Position numbers and translations under genes: made by a program. A stretch of 7,471 nucleotides of DNA from Burkholderiales bacterium (lineage in GTDB: Bacteria; Pseudomonadota; Gammaproteobacteria; Burkholderiales; SHXO01): positions 1-7,471 of the forward strand of contig JAHCKU010000146.1 in the NCBI GenBank assembly GCA_026125625.1, given 5' to 3'. The notes under the pieces are model-generated. The model saw only the letters and a list, made by a program, of their open reading frames with translations, was not told where the DNA came from and made no database searches. Position 1 is the first letter of the stretch. Each line of letters starts with the position of its first letter. Of this stretch, positions 1 to 6,922 are shown one piece after another.

Positions 1-326
1 ACCTTGCCTTCGTCCACCTGGCGCGGCAGCGGCAACTGCACCAGGATGCCGTGAATGTGCGTGGCAGCGTTCAGCGCCCGGATGCAGTCGAGAACCGCAG
101 CCTCGCTCACGTGCACCGGAAACTCGTACAGCTCGGAACGGATACCGACCTCGGCGCACGCCTTGATCTTGTTGCGCACGTACACTTTCGAAGCCGGATC
201 CTCACCGGCGAGAATGACCGCCAAGCCTGGCTGGAAGCCGGCCGGTGCGAGGGCAGCGACCTCCCGCTTCAGGGCCTCCCGCAGTATGGCTGACAGGGCG
301 ACACCATCGATGATCTGAGCGGACAT
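1..326 (-). CDS. folD: FolD, bifunctional methylenetetrahydrofolate dehydrogenase / methenyltetrahydrofolate cyclohydrolase (N-terminal part)
   Basis: Cytosolic enzyme of one-carbon metabolism. It oxidises 5,10-methylene-THF to methenyl-THF with NADP+ and hydrolyses that to 10-formyl-THF. The visible 108 residues begin MSAQIIDG and carry the family hallmarks. PASKVYVRNKIKAC (residues 44-57) holds the conserved Tyr49 and the catalytic Lys53, matching Lys54 of E. coli by family knowledge. GILVQLPLP (93-101) holds the substrate-site Gln97. The C-terminal NADP-binding domain lies beyond the left edge, so the gene is cut by the window and not broken. The ATG at 324-326 gives the normal FolD N-terminus. 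No convincing Shine-Dalgarno stands before it, since the bases just upstream on this strand are pyrimidine-rich (TTCCTCC). It is divergent from the 5'-nucleotidase gene. Confidence 0.95.
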   Translation of the reverse strand, partial: MSAQIIDGVALSAILREALKREVAALAPAGFQPGLAVILAGEDPASKVYVRNKIKACAEVGIRSELYEFPVHVSEAAVLDCIRALNAATHIHGILVQLPLPRQVDEGK

Positions 327-643
327 ACTGTGCAATCTGGAGGAAGGTTGCTTCGCGGATACCCATGCATCGCAGCGGGGGAGCGCCATGCGAGCGTCGG
401 GCGACGGTGGGCCGCGCGAAGGAAAGAACCGTGAACGGCCGAAACCGTCGCGCCGCGGTCAGGCCCGGGCAAAACGGTTATTCTACGCGCATCGTCGTCC
501 AGCCATGGCCGGCGTCGGCCGCCTCGAGTGCACGACTAGCCGGGTTCACACCACCGCGGCCATCCGCTGCCCGGCAGGAGGATCGGCGCAACGGCGGCGG
601 GCGCAGGCCCAATAAAGACAACTTTACGAGGTAGAGGTAGAAG
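327..643. other. Divergent intergenic region between folD and the 5'-nucleotidase gene
   Basis: This 317-nt noncoding gap must hold the promoters of both divergent genes. I could not identify a convincing sigma70 promoter in either direction. A TAGAAT hexamer on the minus strand (480-485) resembles a -10 for folD but has no matching -35. The only AT-richer stretch is 611-626, next to the nucleotidase ribosome binding site, where TAAAG-ACAA-CTTTA (613-626) forms a 5-bp inverted repeat. Short ORFs here lack ribosome binding sites and protein-like composition. I see no tRNA or other RNA gene. Confidence 0.6.
626..637 (+). promoter_or_regulatory. Ribosome binding site of the 5'-nucleotidase gene
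   Basis: The purine-rich stretch ACGAGGTAGAGG ends 6 nt before the ATG at 644. It supports that start over any other. Confidence 0.6.
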
Positions 644-1579
644 ATGCCAACGAATCTGGACGACCAGCTGGTGGTCGCGATTTCCTCCCGTGCACTGTTC
701 AACTTCGAGGAGGAGAATGCGGTATTCACCGAAGGCGATCCGCTTCCCTACAAGAAACTGCAGCTGGACCGGCTGGACCAGCCTGCCCGCGAAGGCATCG
801 CCTTCCAGCTGGTCAAGAAGCTGCTGGCGTTCAACGGGGTGGACGAGAAGAAGGTGGAGGTCGTCATCCTGTCGCGCAACGATCCGGTCAGCGGTCTGCG
901 CGTGTTCAAATCGGCCGAGCATCACAATCTGCCCATCACCCGCGGCGTGTTCATGCAGGGCCGCTCTCCGTTCCCGTATCTGAACGCGCTCAAGGCCGAC
1001 ATCTTCCTGTCGGCGCATCAGGACGACGTGCGCGTCGCGCTGGATGCCGGATTTCCGGCTGCTCGCGTCTACCCGGCCAGCGTCGAAGCCAGCCAGGCGC
1101 ACCCGGACGAGGTACGCATTGCCTTCGACGGAGACGCGGTTCTTTTCAGTGACCAGGCCGAGCGCGTGTTTCAGGAAGGCGGTATCAGCGCCTTCGAGGC
1201 GCACGAAACCAGCCGCGCCACGGAGCCGCTGCCGCCAGGACCGCTGCAACCGTTCCTGCGCGCCTTGCACCGTCTGCAGCGCAATCCGCCGCGCGATCAG
1301 CGCATGCGTATCCGCACCGCGCTGGTGACATCGCGCAGCGCTCCGGCGCACGACCGCGCCATCCGCACGCTCATGAGCTGGGACATCGAAGTGGATGAGG
1401 CCATGTTCCTGGGCGGATTGGAGAAGGGGCCGTTCCTGCACGTATTCGAGCCCGATTTCTATTTCGACGACCAGCTGGCACACGTCCAATCCGCAGCGCA
1501 GGTGTCGGTGTCCTCCGGTCATGTGGAGGGCGGCATCGTCAACCGCATGATCCGTTCACGCCGCACGGAAAAGGCGTAG
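644..1579 (+). CDS. Cytosolic 5'-nucleotidase, NT5C1 type (PF06189)
   Basis: Predicted to dephosphorylate nucleoside 5'-monophosphates, probably AMP/IMP-like, in the cytosol as part of nucleotide salvage. The 311-residue protein aligns by eye along its length with animal cytosolic 5'-nucleotidase IA/IB. Shared blocks are VAISSRALF (11-19), the SPFPYLNALKADIFLSA block (108-124) and RIAFDGDAVLFSD (158-170). HAD-type catalytic elements follow in order: Asp162/Asp164 in FDGD, TALVTSR (225-231) as motif II, Lys261 in GGLEKGP as motif III, and the Asp275-Asp276 pair in FYFDDQ as motif IV. There is no signal peptide or membrane segment. It appears monocistronic, being divergent from folD and separated from the next gene by 175 nt with a hairpin. 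The family is clear. The exact substrate preference is inference. Confidence 0.9.
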   Translation: MPTNLDDQLVVAISSRALFNFEEENAVFTEGDPLPYKKLQLDRLDQPAREGIAFQLVKKLLAFNGVDEKKVEVVILSRNDPVSGLRVFKSAEHHNLPITRGVFMQGRSPFPYLNALKADIFLSAHQDDVRVALDAGFPAARVYPASVEASQAHPDEVRIAFDGDAVLFSDQAERVFQEGGISAFEAHETSRATEPLPPGPLQPFLRALHRLQRNPPRDQRMRIRTALVTSRSAPAHDRAIRTLMSWDIEVDEAMFLGGLEKGPFLHVFEPDFYFDDQLAHVQSAAQVSVSSGHVEGGIVNRMIRSRRTEKA

Positions 1580-1601
1580 TCAAGACTGCTTCTCTCGATG
1601 C

Positions 1602-1628
1602 GTCCGTCGTGCAGCACGCACGACGGAC
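1602..1628 (+). terminator. Possible terminator hairpin after the 5'-nucleotidase gene
   Basis: GTCCGTCGTGC (1602-1612) and GCACGACGGAC (1618-1628) form a perfect 11-bp GC-rich stem with a 5-nt loop, 22 nt after the stop codon. The following bases, ACATTTCTC, are only weakly T-rich. It is therefore either an imperfect intrinsic terminator or an mRNA 3'-end stabilising hairpin. Confidence 0.55.
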
Positions 1629-1650
1629 ACATTTCTCACGCGCATCGATC

Positions 1651-1718
1651 GCAAATAACCTGCATGCATATGTAAAGACAAACAAGCCATAAAGCAGCAC
1701 CGATCCTGCTGCTATGCT
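1651..1718 (+). promoter_or_regulatory. Presumed promoter/operator region of the OsmC-flavoprotein operon
   Basis: Bases 1651-1693 are clearly AT-richer than their surroundings and contain the palindrome TGCATGCA (1661-1668). A CATAAA hexamer (1688-1693) could be a -10, but only a poor -35 (TGCATA, 1665-1670) sits 17 bp upstream. An alternative -10 is TATGCT (1713-1718). Location and base composition support a promoter here. The exact boxes are not established. Confidence 0.3.
1693..1713 (+). repeat. 7-bp inverted repeat in the osmC leader (operator or 5'-UTR hairpin)
   Basis: AGCAGCA (1693-1699) and TGCTGCT (1707-1713) are perfect inverted copies around a 7-nt centre, CCGATCC. They lie about 30 nt before the ribosome binding site. 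This could be a repressor site or an RNA hairpin. It does not resemble the AT-rich operators known for OhrR-type regulators. Chance is possible at this length. Confidence 0.35.
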
Positions 1719-1744
1719 TCCCGGCCGTCCCCTGCCCCTCGATC

Positions 1745-1750
1745 GGAGGA
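1745..1750 (+). promoter_or_regulatory. Ribosome binding site of the osmC-family gene
   Basis: GGAGGA lies 4 nt before the ATG at 1755, a near-consensus site with slightly short spacing. CCTC (1737-1740) can pair with GAGG (1746-1749) in a small 4-bp hairpin that would partly cover it. Confidence 0.75.
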
Positions 1751-1754
1751 AATC

Positions 1755-2321
1755 ATGACCACGGCCACTGCCGAGAAGTCCGTCAACAATGGCGTCAATG
1801 TCGAAGCACTGTTCGGCGCGAAGGAAGCGCTGGCCAATGCGCCGGAAGCTGCGAAGTTCAGGTGGCGCGCGACGGTAAAGTGGATCAACGGCACCCACAG
1901 CCGCTCCACGGTAGAAGGCTTCTACGGCCTCGGCGCCGAGCACAAGCACAAGTCGCAGTTCAGCTTCGACGCCGACCATCCCGAAGTATTCGCCGCCGAG
2001 GACCAGGCCGCCACGCCTGTGGAGATCGTGCTCGCCGGCCTGGCGAGCTGCCTGACCGCCGGCGTGGCCGCGGTTGCGCAGGCGCGCAAGGTGCAGCTGC
2101 GCTCGGTTTCAGCCACCCTGGAAGCCGGCATGGATATCCGCGGCATCCTCGGCGTGGACAGTGACGTGCGCAACGGCTTCGATGGCATCAAGGTGACCTA
2201 CAAGATCGATGCCGATGCCTCGCCCGATGACATCAAGGCCATCGTCGCGCAGTCGCAAAAGCGCTCGGCGGTCTACGACATCATCACCAATCCGACCAAC
2301 GTCACCGTCGAGGTCGCTTGA
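1755..2321 (+). CDS. OsmC family protein, single-cysteine type
   Basis: A 188-residue member of the OsmC/Ohr superfamily, whose classical members reduce organic hydroperoxides using two cysteines. Residues 45-60 (NGTHSRSTVEGFYGLG) and 70-93 (from SFDADHP to TPVEIVLA) are typical of a longer OsmC branch found in proteobacteria and actinobacteria. The helix GLASCLTAGV (95-104) holds Cys99, the peroxidatic position. It is the only cysteine in the protein. The segment where the second cysteine normally lies reads KRSAVYDIIT (169-178), with Ser/Ala instead. A standard two-Cys peroxidase cycle therefore needs an external thiol, or the protein does something else, such as binding or hydrolysing an electrophile. 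There is no signal peptide, so it is cytosolic. A strong ribosome binding site sets the start. The flavoprotein gene begins 45 nt downstream on the same strand, so they are probably co-transcribed. Confidence 0.92.
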   Translation: MTTATAEKSVNNGVNVEALFGAKEALANAPEAAKFRWRATVKWINGTHSRSTVEGFYGLGAEHKHKSQFSFDADHPEVFAAEDQAATPVEIVLAGLASCLTAGVAAVAQARKVQLRSVSATLEAGMDIRGILGVDSDVRNGFDGIKVTYKIDADASPDDIKAIVAQSQKRSAVYDIITNPTNVTVEVA

Positions 2322-2366
2322 CGTTCGTCGACGCCACGGAAGATCCGGAGCAGGACGAACGCACGC

Positions 2367-3644
2367 ATGCCCATGCAGACCACGGTCGTCGTCATAGGAG
2401 GCGGTCAGGCAGGGCTGGCGATGAGCTGGTGGCTTGCCCGGCATTCGCTCGATCACGTGGTGATCGAACGGGGCGAGGTAGCCCACAGCTGGCGTACGCA
2501 GCGTTGGGATTCCCTGACGCTGCTGACGCCCAATTGGCAGAGCCGCCTGCCCGGCTACGAATACAAGGGTGAGGATCCGGACGGCTATCGCAGCATGGCG
2601 CAGACCATCGCGCTCATCGAAGACTATGCGAAGTACGTGTCCCCTCCGCTGAGGACGCGGACCACGGTGACCTCGGTACGCCGCGGCGACGACGCCTACC
2701 AGGTGGTCACCGATCGCGGGACGTGGCACAGCAGAGCCGTGGTGCTGGCCACAGGCGCGTTCAACGTGCCGCTGATACCGAAAATTGCCGAGTCGGTACC
2801 GGGCGCTGTCACACAGGTCACCATCGACCACTACCTCAATCCCGACCGGCTGCCCGCAGGCGGGGTACTGGTGGTCGGCGCATCCGCATCCGGCGCACAG
2901 ATCGCTGACGAGATCCAGCGTTCCGGCCGTCCGGTCACGCTGGCAGTGGGCGAGCATGTGCGCGTACCACGCGTGTACCGCGGGCGTGACATTCAATGGT
3001 GGATGGACGCCGTCGGGCTGAACGACGAACGCCATGACCAGGTCGAGGACATCATGCGCGCGCGCAGCCTGCCGTCGTTCCAGCTGGCCGGCTATGCGGA
3101 CCGGCGCAGCATCGATCTGAATGCGCTGACGGCTGTCGGCGTGAAGCTGGTCGGTCGTCTCGCCGGCATCAGCGACGGCAAGGCGCAGTTTTCCGGCTCA
3201 CTGCGCAACGTATGCGAGCTGGCCGATCTCAAGATGAACCGCCTGCTCGGCACCTTCGATGAATGGGTAGCCTCGCATGGACGCGACCCTGAATTCGAGC
3301 CGCCGCAGCGCTTCGCAGCGACCCGCGTCGAAGCCTCCCCGCCGCTCGGCCTGGATTTCAACCGTGCCGGCATCCGGACCATTCTATGGGCGACCGGCTT
3401 CCGTCCGGACTACTCCTGGCTCGACATTCCGGTGCTCGATCACAAGGGCAACATCCGCCACGATGGTGGTGTCGTGGCCGAGGCGCCTGGCCTGTACGTG
3501 TTGGGACTGCCCTTTCTGAGGCGGCGCAAATCGACGCTCATCGACGGCGTCGGCGACGATGCGCGCGACCTGAGCGCACACCTTGCCGCCTGGTTGCGTG
3601 CGCAGCACCCACCTCGGACATTGGCCGCCGCTGCCCAAGCCTGA
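2367..3644 (+). CDS. FAD/NAD(P)-dependent oxidoreductase, CzcO / flavin monooxygenase-like
   Basis: A 425-residue cytosolic flavoprotein with two dinucleotide-binding folds. VVVIGGGQAG (7-16) is the FAD GxGxxG motif and Glu34 closes the second strand to hold the ribose. VVLATG (125-130) is the usual linker. VVGASASG (169-176) is the NAD(P)H GxGxxG-type motif. WATGFRPDYSWL (341-352) is the C-terminal ATG motif. GLYVLGLPFLRRR (375-387) and the following GVGDDA (394-399) complete the fold. The architecture matches the COG2072 (CzcO) family, which includes flavin-containing monooxygenases. I do not see the Baeyer-Villiger fingerprint FxGxxxHxxxW. The substrate cannot be told. The ATG at 2367 is preferred, with GGAGCAGGA (2347-2355) 11 nt upstream. 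An in-frame ATG two codons later (2373) is an alternative. Co-transcription with the OsmC gene suggests a joint redox or detoxification role, which is inference. Confidence 0.9.
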   Translation: MPMQTTVVVIGGGQAGLAMSWWLARHSLDHVVIERGEVAHSWRTQRWDSLTLLTPNWQSRLPGYEYKGEDPDGYRSMAQTIALIEDYAKYVSPPLRTRTTVTSVRRGDDAYQVVTDRGTWHSRAVVLATGAFNVPLIPKIAESVPGAVTQVTIDHYLNPDRLPAGGVLVVGASASGAQIADEIQRSGRPVTLAVGEHVRVPRVYRGRDIQWWMDAVGLNDERHDQVEDIMRARSLPSFQLAGYADRRSIDLNALTAVGVKLVGRLAGISDGKAQFSGSLRNVCELADLKMNRLLGTFDEWVASHGRDPEFEPPQRFAATRVEASPPLGLDFNRAGIRTILWATGFRPDYSWLDIPVLDHKGNIRHDGGVVAEAPGLYVLGLPFLRRRKSTLIDGVGDDARDLSAHLAAWLRAQHPPRTLAAAAQA

Positions 3645-3752
3645 CGGCCGACGCAGTTCATCGCGAACGCATCGAGTCCAATCTGTCTGACCATCGAAAC
3701 CGGGTCGAGCGGCGGCAGCAACGACCGACATGCACCGCCTTTCACGCGCACT
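3645..3752. other. Short convergent intergenic region without an obvious terminator
   Basis: Only 108 nt separate the stop of the plus-strand flavoprotein gene from the stop of the minus-strand amidohydrolase gene. I see no stable GC hairpin followed by T residues on either strand. Transcripts may end Rho-dependently or overlap each other. Confidence 0.5.
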
Positions 3753-4994
3753 TCATCCCGGCCCGCTTTCGAGGTAGTCCACAGCCAGCTGCGCCAGCGA
3801 TTGCACGCCCAGGCGCAAGGCAGACTCGTCGACGAAGAAGCGCGGCGAATGGTTGGGTGCTGCCTTGCCGCTCCCCGGCGGGGTGATGCCGATGAAATAG
3901 AAGAAGCCGGGAATGTGCTGCTGGTAGTAGGAAAAATCCTCGTAGCCGGTGATCTTCTGTCCGAGCAGGACGTTATGGGCACCAGCCACCTTCTTCAACG
4001 TCGGCAGCATGTGCGCAGTGAGGGGCTCGTCGTTGCGCGTGACCGGATAGGCGTTGTCGAAATACACCTCGGCGCTGGCGCCCATGCTGTGCGCGGTGTG
4101 CTCGACGACGGTACGGATACGCTGCTGGATGTCGCGGCGCATGGCCTCGTCGAACGTGCGCAAGGTGCCCAGCATCTCCACCTGATCGGGAATGATGTTG
4201 TCGCGCACGCCGCCGTGGATGCTGCCGATGCTGAGCACTGCAGGCTCCAGGCTCACGTCCACCTGGCGGCTGACGATGGTCTGCAACGCCATCACCATCT
4301 GCGAGGAGGTGACGATGGGATCCACGCCGCGCCAAGGCAACGCTCCGTGCGTCTGTGCACCCCGCACAACGATGCGCAGGCGATCGGCGCTGGCCAGCGC
4401 CGGCCCCGGACGATAAGCAATCTTGCCGGCGTCGATGCCGGCGAACACGTGCAGGCCGAAGATCGCCTCCGGGCGGGGATTTTCCAGCACGCCCTGCTTG
4501 ATCATCAGTGCAGCACCCCCCTCCTCGCCCGGCGGGGGCCCTTCCTCCGCCGGCTGGAAGATGAACTTGATCTTGCCGCGCAGGCGATCACGCAATCCGC
4601 TCAGGAGTTCCGCAACACCCATGAGGATGGCCACATGGCAGTCGTGCCCGCAGGCATGCATGACACCCACTTCCTGGCCGTTGAAGGTCGTGCGTGCACG
4701 CGATGCGAACGGCACGTCGACCTCCTCTGCCACCGGCAGGGCATCCATATCCGCGCGCAGCGCCACCACCGGCCCCGGTCGCCCGCTGTCGAGCAGCGCC
4801 ACCACGCCGGTGTAGGCAACCTGCGTTTGCGGCTGCAAGCCGAGGTGCGCGAGATGCGAAGCCACCATCGCCGCCGTGCGCGTCTCGCGGTTGGACAGCT
4901 CGGGATGCTGGTGCAGGTCGCGCCGCCAGGCGATGACCGCCGGCTCGAGCGCGCGCGCGCAACGCGCGACCTCATCGAACAGGGACGGCTGCAC
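3753..4994 (-). CDS. M20D-family amidohydrolase (hippurate / N-acyl amino acid hydrolase-like)
   Basis: Metal-dependent hydrolase predicted to cleave the amide bond of N-acyl amino acids or related conjugates. With the GTG start at 4994 it has 413 residues, normal for the family. Family blocks in order are WRRDLHQHPEL (23-33), RADMDALP (80-87), MHACGHDCH (112-120) with ligands Cys115 and His117, FQPAEEG (146-152) with Glu150/Glu151, GLHV (180-183) with His182, GYEDFSYY (350-357), and NHSP (381-384) with His382. The dimerisation domain lies between His182 and GYEDF. Start choice: the frame is open to another GTG at 5027, which lacks a ribosome binding site. GGGAAGGGG (5000-5008) sits 5 to 7 nt before the GTG pair at 4997/4994, so 4994 is preferred. 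Translational coupling from the upstream gene would favour 5027. No signal peptide appears with either start, so it is probably cytosolic. Confidence 0.92.
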   Translation of the reverse strand: MQPSLFDEVARCARALEPAVIAWRRDLHQHPELSNRETRTAAMVASHLAHLGLQPQTQVAYTGVVALLDSGRPGPVVALRADMDALPVAEEVDVPFASRARTTFNGQEVGVMHACGHDCHVAILMGVAELLSGLRDRLRGKIKFIFQPAEEGPPPGEEGGAALMIKQGVLENPRPEAIFGLHVFAGIDAGKIAYRPGPALASADRLRIVVRGAQTHGALPWRGVDPIVTSSQMVMALQTIVSRQVDVSLEPAVLSIGSIHGGVRDNIIPDQVEMLGTLRTFDEAMRRDIQQRIRTVVEHTAHSMGASAEVYFDNAYPVTRNDEPLTAHMLPTLKKVAGAHNVLLGQKITGYEDFSYYQQHIPGFFYFIGITPPGSGKAAPNHSPRFFVDESALRLGVQSLAQLAVDYLESGPG

Positions 4995-4999
4995 CACCG

Positions 5000-5008
5000 C
5001 CCCTTCCC
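5000..5008 (-). promoter_or_regulatory. Ribosome binding site that decides the amidohydrolase start
   Basis: The minus strand reads GGGAAGGGG here. The AAGG core is 7 nt from the GTG at 4994 and 4 nt from the GTG at 4997, favouring 4994. It lies inside the longer reading frame that begins at 5027. Confidence 0.5.
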
Positions 5009-5028
5009 GATCGTCTGCCGATCTCACC

Positions 5029-5862
<834 letters not shown>

Positions 5863-5867
5863 GTGAT

Positions 5868-5873
5868 CTCCTC
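5868..5873 (-). promoter_or_regulatory. Ribosome binding site of the methyltransferase-like gene
   Basis: The minus strand reads GAGGAG, 5 nt before the ATG at 5862. It is near-consensus and confirms that the signal peptide is part of the protein. Confidence 0.8.
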
Positions 5874-5908
5874 TAGGTGGAACAGCCAGTCTGGATGCGA
5901 TGCTGGCA

Positions 5909-5920
5909 CTTGAACTTGAA
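5909..5920. repeat. Tandem CTTGAA hexamer pair upstream of the methyltransferase-like gene
   Basis: CTTGAACTTGAA on the plus strand is two head-to-tail copies of a hexamer. It lies in the 89-nt gap between the small exported protein gene and the methyltransferase-like gene. It might be a protein-binding site or chance. No clear -35/-10 pair accompanies it. Confidence 0.2.
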
Positions 5921-5951
5921 TAGGTTGTGTAGCGCTTGCAGGCGTGGCTCG

Positions 5952-6458
5952 TTATCGGCGCAGCGCGCGCTCCGAATTGCGCATTATCTCCAAACGCAGT
6001 TGCTCTGCACGCATCTCGCGCTCGAATTGTAGCTGTTGTGCCTCCAGCGCCTGACGCCGGGCCGGCTCAGGCACGGAGCGGGTCTGCGTCTGCAGCCCCT
6101 GTTGGCGCCGACGCTGATCATCGACCAGGGACGGAACGCGCAATCGACCGGACGGCCTCTCCACCACCTCCGGCGTGCGCGGTGTCAGCGGCCGCGGCGG
6201 CTCGAGCAGGGTGGTGCCGGGGGTAGGCAGCGTCAGCGAGCGGCGCACCTCGGCTTCGGGTGCTGGGGCGGGAGCCGGTCCTGGATCCAGCCCCATCTGC
6301 AGCTCGAACTGGCGCGCCCGACGCTCCTGAAGATTGCGATCGACGTCGTCTTGCACCGTGCGCTGCGCCCCGGCGTGGCCGCTCAAAGTGAACAGAGCAG
6401 CCAGGGTGAGCGCCAGTGCCGATCGCCCGACGGAGGGTATGAAGCAGAGCGGGAACAT
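5952..6458 (-). CDS. Small exported Arg/Gln/Pro-rich protein of unknown function
   Basis: I do not recognise this 168-residue protein. From the ATG at 6458 it starts MFPLCFIPSVGRSALALTLA and runs through a hydrophobic segment to SGHAGA-QR, a plausible signal peptidase I site after residue 31. The mature part of about 137 residues has no cysteine. It has a charged stretch (32-55), a Pro/Ala-rich linker (58-68, PAPAPAPE) and a Thr/Pro-rich middle (77-96). A strongly charged Gln/Arg/Glu-rich C-terminus (114-168) looks helical and perhaps coiled-coil. The frame stays open upstream to a TTG at 6512, but that start would spoil the signal peptide and lie against a terminator. No clear ribosome binding site precedes the ATG at 6458. 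The coherent exported-protein layout argues for a real gene. It is the first minus-strand gene after the terminator and 89 nt ahead of the methyltransferase-like gene. Confidence 0.65.
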   Translation of the reverse strand: MFPLCFIPSVGRSALALTLAALFTLSGHAGAQRTVQDDVDRNLQERRARQFELQMGLDPGPAPAPAPEAEVRRSLTLPTPGTTLLEPPRPLTPRTPEVVERPSGRLRVPSLVDDQRRRQQGLQTQTRSVPEPARRQALEAQQLQFEREMRAEQLRLEIMRNSERALRR

Positions 6459-6514
6459 GCACGATTGGACTGTGCCGGCGTGCGAGAGTGCCGGCCGGCA
6501 GCCGCCATCCAACC

Positions 6515-6549
6515 AAAAAAAGCCTGCGGGACGCGAGGTCGCCGCAGGC
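6515..6549 (-). terminator. Rho-independent terminator, minus strand
   Basis: GCCTGCGG (6522-6529) and CCGCAGGC (6542-6549) form an 8-bp GC-rich stem. GAC/GTC (6530-6532, 6538-6540) can extend it past a one-base bulge to a 5-nt loop. On the minus strand the stem is followed at once by seven T residues (complement of A at 6515-6521), the classic intrinsic terminator. It ends transcripts coming from the urtE side and insulates the exported-protein gene. The plus strand has no T tail. Confidence 0.85.
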
Positions 6550-6922
6550 CAACCCTGGCAGACAACGGTGAGTCGGAATCGACTGCTGCTGCTTCGACGC
6601 CGGCTCGACGCGCCTCATATCGCAAACGCCGTGCCACACGCGCACGATCATGCCGAATACATCCAGATCACAACGATGTTTCGTTGTCTCACATGCACTT
6701 ATGCGCGGGCGCAGACGAAATCCGCAGTCTCGTGCCTGTGCTCTGGGCACGCCCGTGTCATGCCGCAGCGGCACAGCGAGAGTGCACCAGCCTGAATGGA
6801 CGCACCGGAAGCAGGCACGCGAACGAAGCGGCAATATGTGCATGCGCCGGCAAGCGGGCGGCACCGACGCCTGCCCCAACGGGCAACGCACATCGCCACA
6901 CTGATCGTTGCTTGGAACTTTC
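6550..6922 (-). other. Noncoding block between urtE and the terminator
   Basis: About 370 nt without a credible gene. Open frames crossing it on both strands have Cys/Arg/His-rich, non-protein-like translations and no ribosome binding sites. Short perfect hairpins are present: ACAACGA-TGTT-TCGTTGT (6670-6687), AGTCG-GAAT-CGACT (6571-6584) and TGCCC-CAAC-GGGCA (6872-6885). Because the terminator at 6515-6549 closes it on the minus strand, it is either a long 3' untranslated region of the urea transporter operon or holds a separate small RNA. I found no tRNA-like T-loop and no convincing promoter. Confidence 0.5.

Noticed and set aside
327..643. tRNA or small RNA gene in the folD/nucleotidase gap
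   Set aside because: I searched by eye for T-loop (GGTTCGAATCC-like) sequences and cloverleaf arms on both strands and found none.
536..1522. 328-codon minus-strand ORF opposite the 5'-nucleotidase gene
   Set aside because: It is an antisense shadow of a gene with a clear family match, and it has no recognisable domain.
2109..3035. 308-codon minus-strand ORF across the OsmC and flavoprotein genes
   Set aside because: It spans two real genes on the other strand with no motif of its own, so it is a codon-bias artefact.
6459..6512. Longer N-terminus for the exported protein starting at TTG 6512
   Set aside because: TTG would sit right against the T tail of the terminator and add a Cys/Gly-rich stretch before the signal peptide. 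The ATG at 6458 gives a normal exported protein.
6605..6652. Minus-strand translation beginning MIVRVWHG, like the start of an antibiotic biosynthesis monooxygenase (ABM) domain protein
   Set aside because: Only about eight residues fit. The rest has no ABM features and the frame runs through the terminator, so it is most likely chance.
6731..6751. CGTGCC/GGCACG hairpin as a second terminator or tRNA arm
   Set aside because: It has no T tail on either strand, a 9-nt loop and no tRNA anticodon or T-arm pattern around it.
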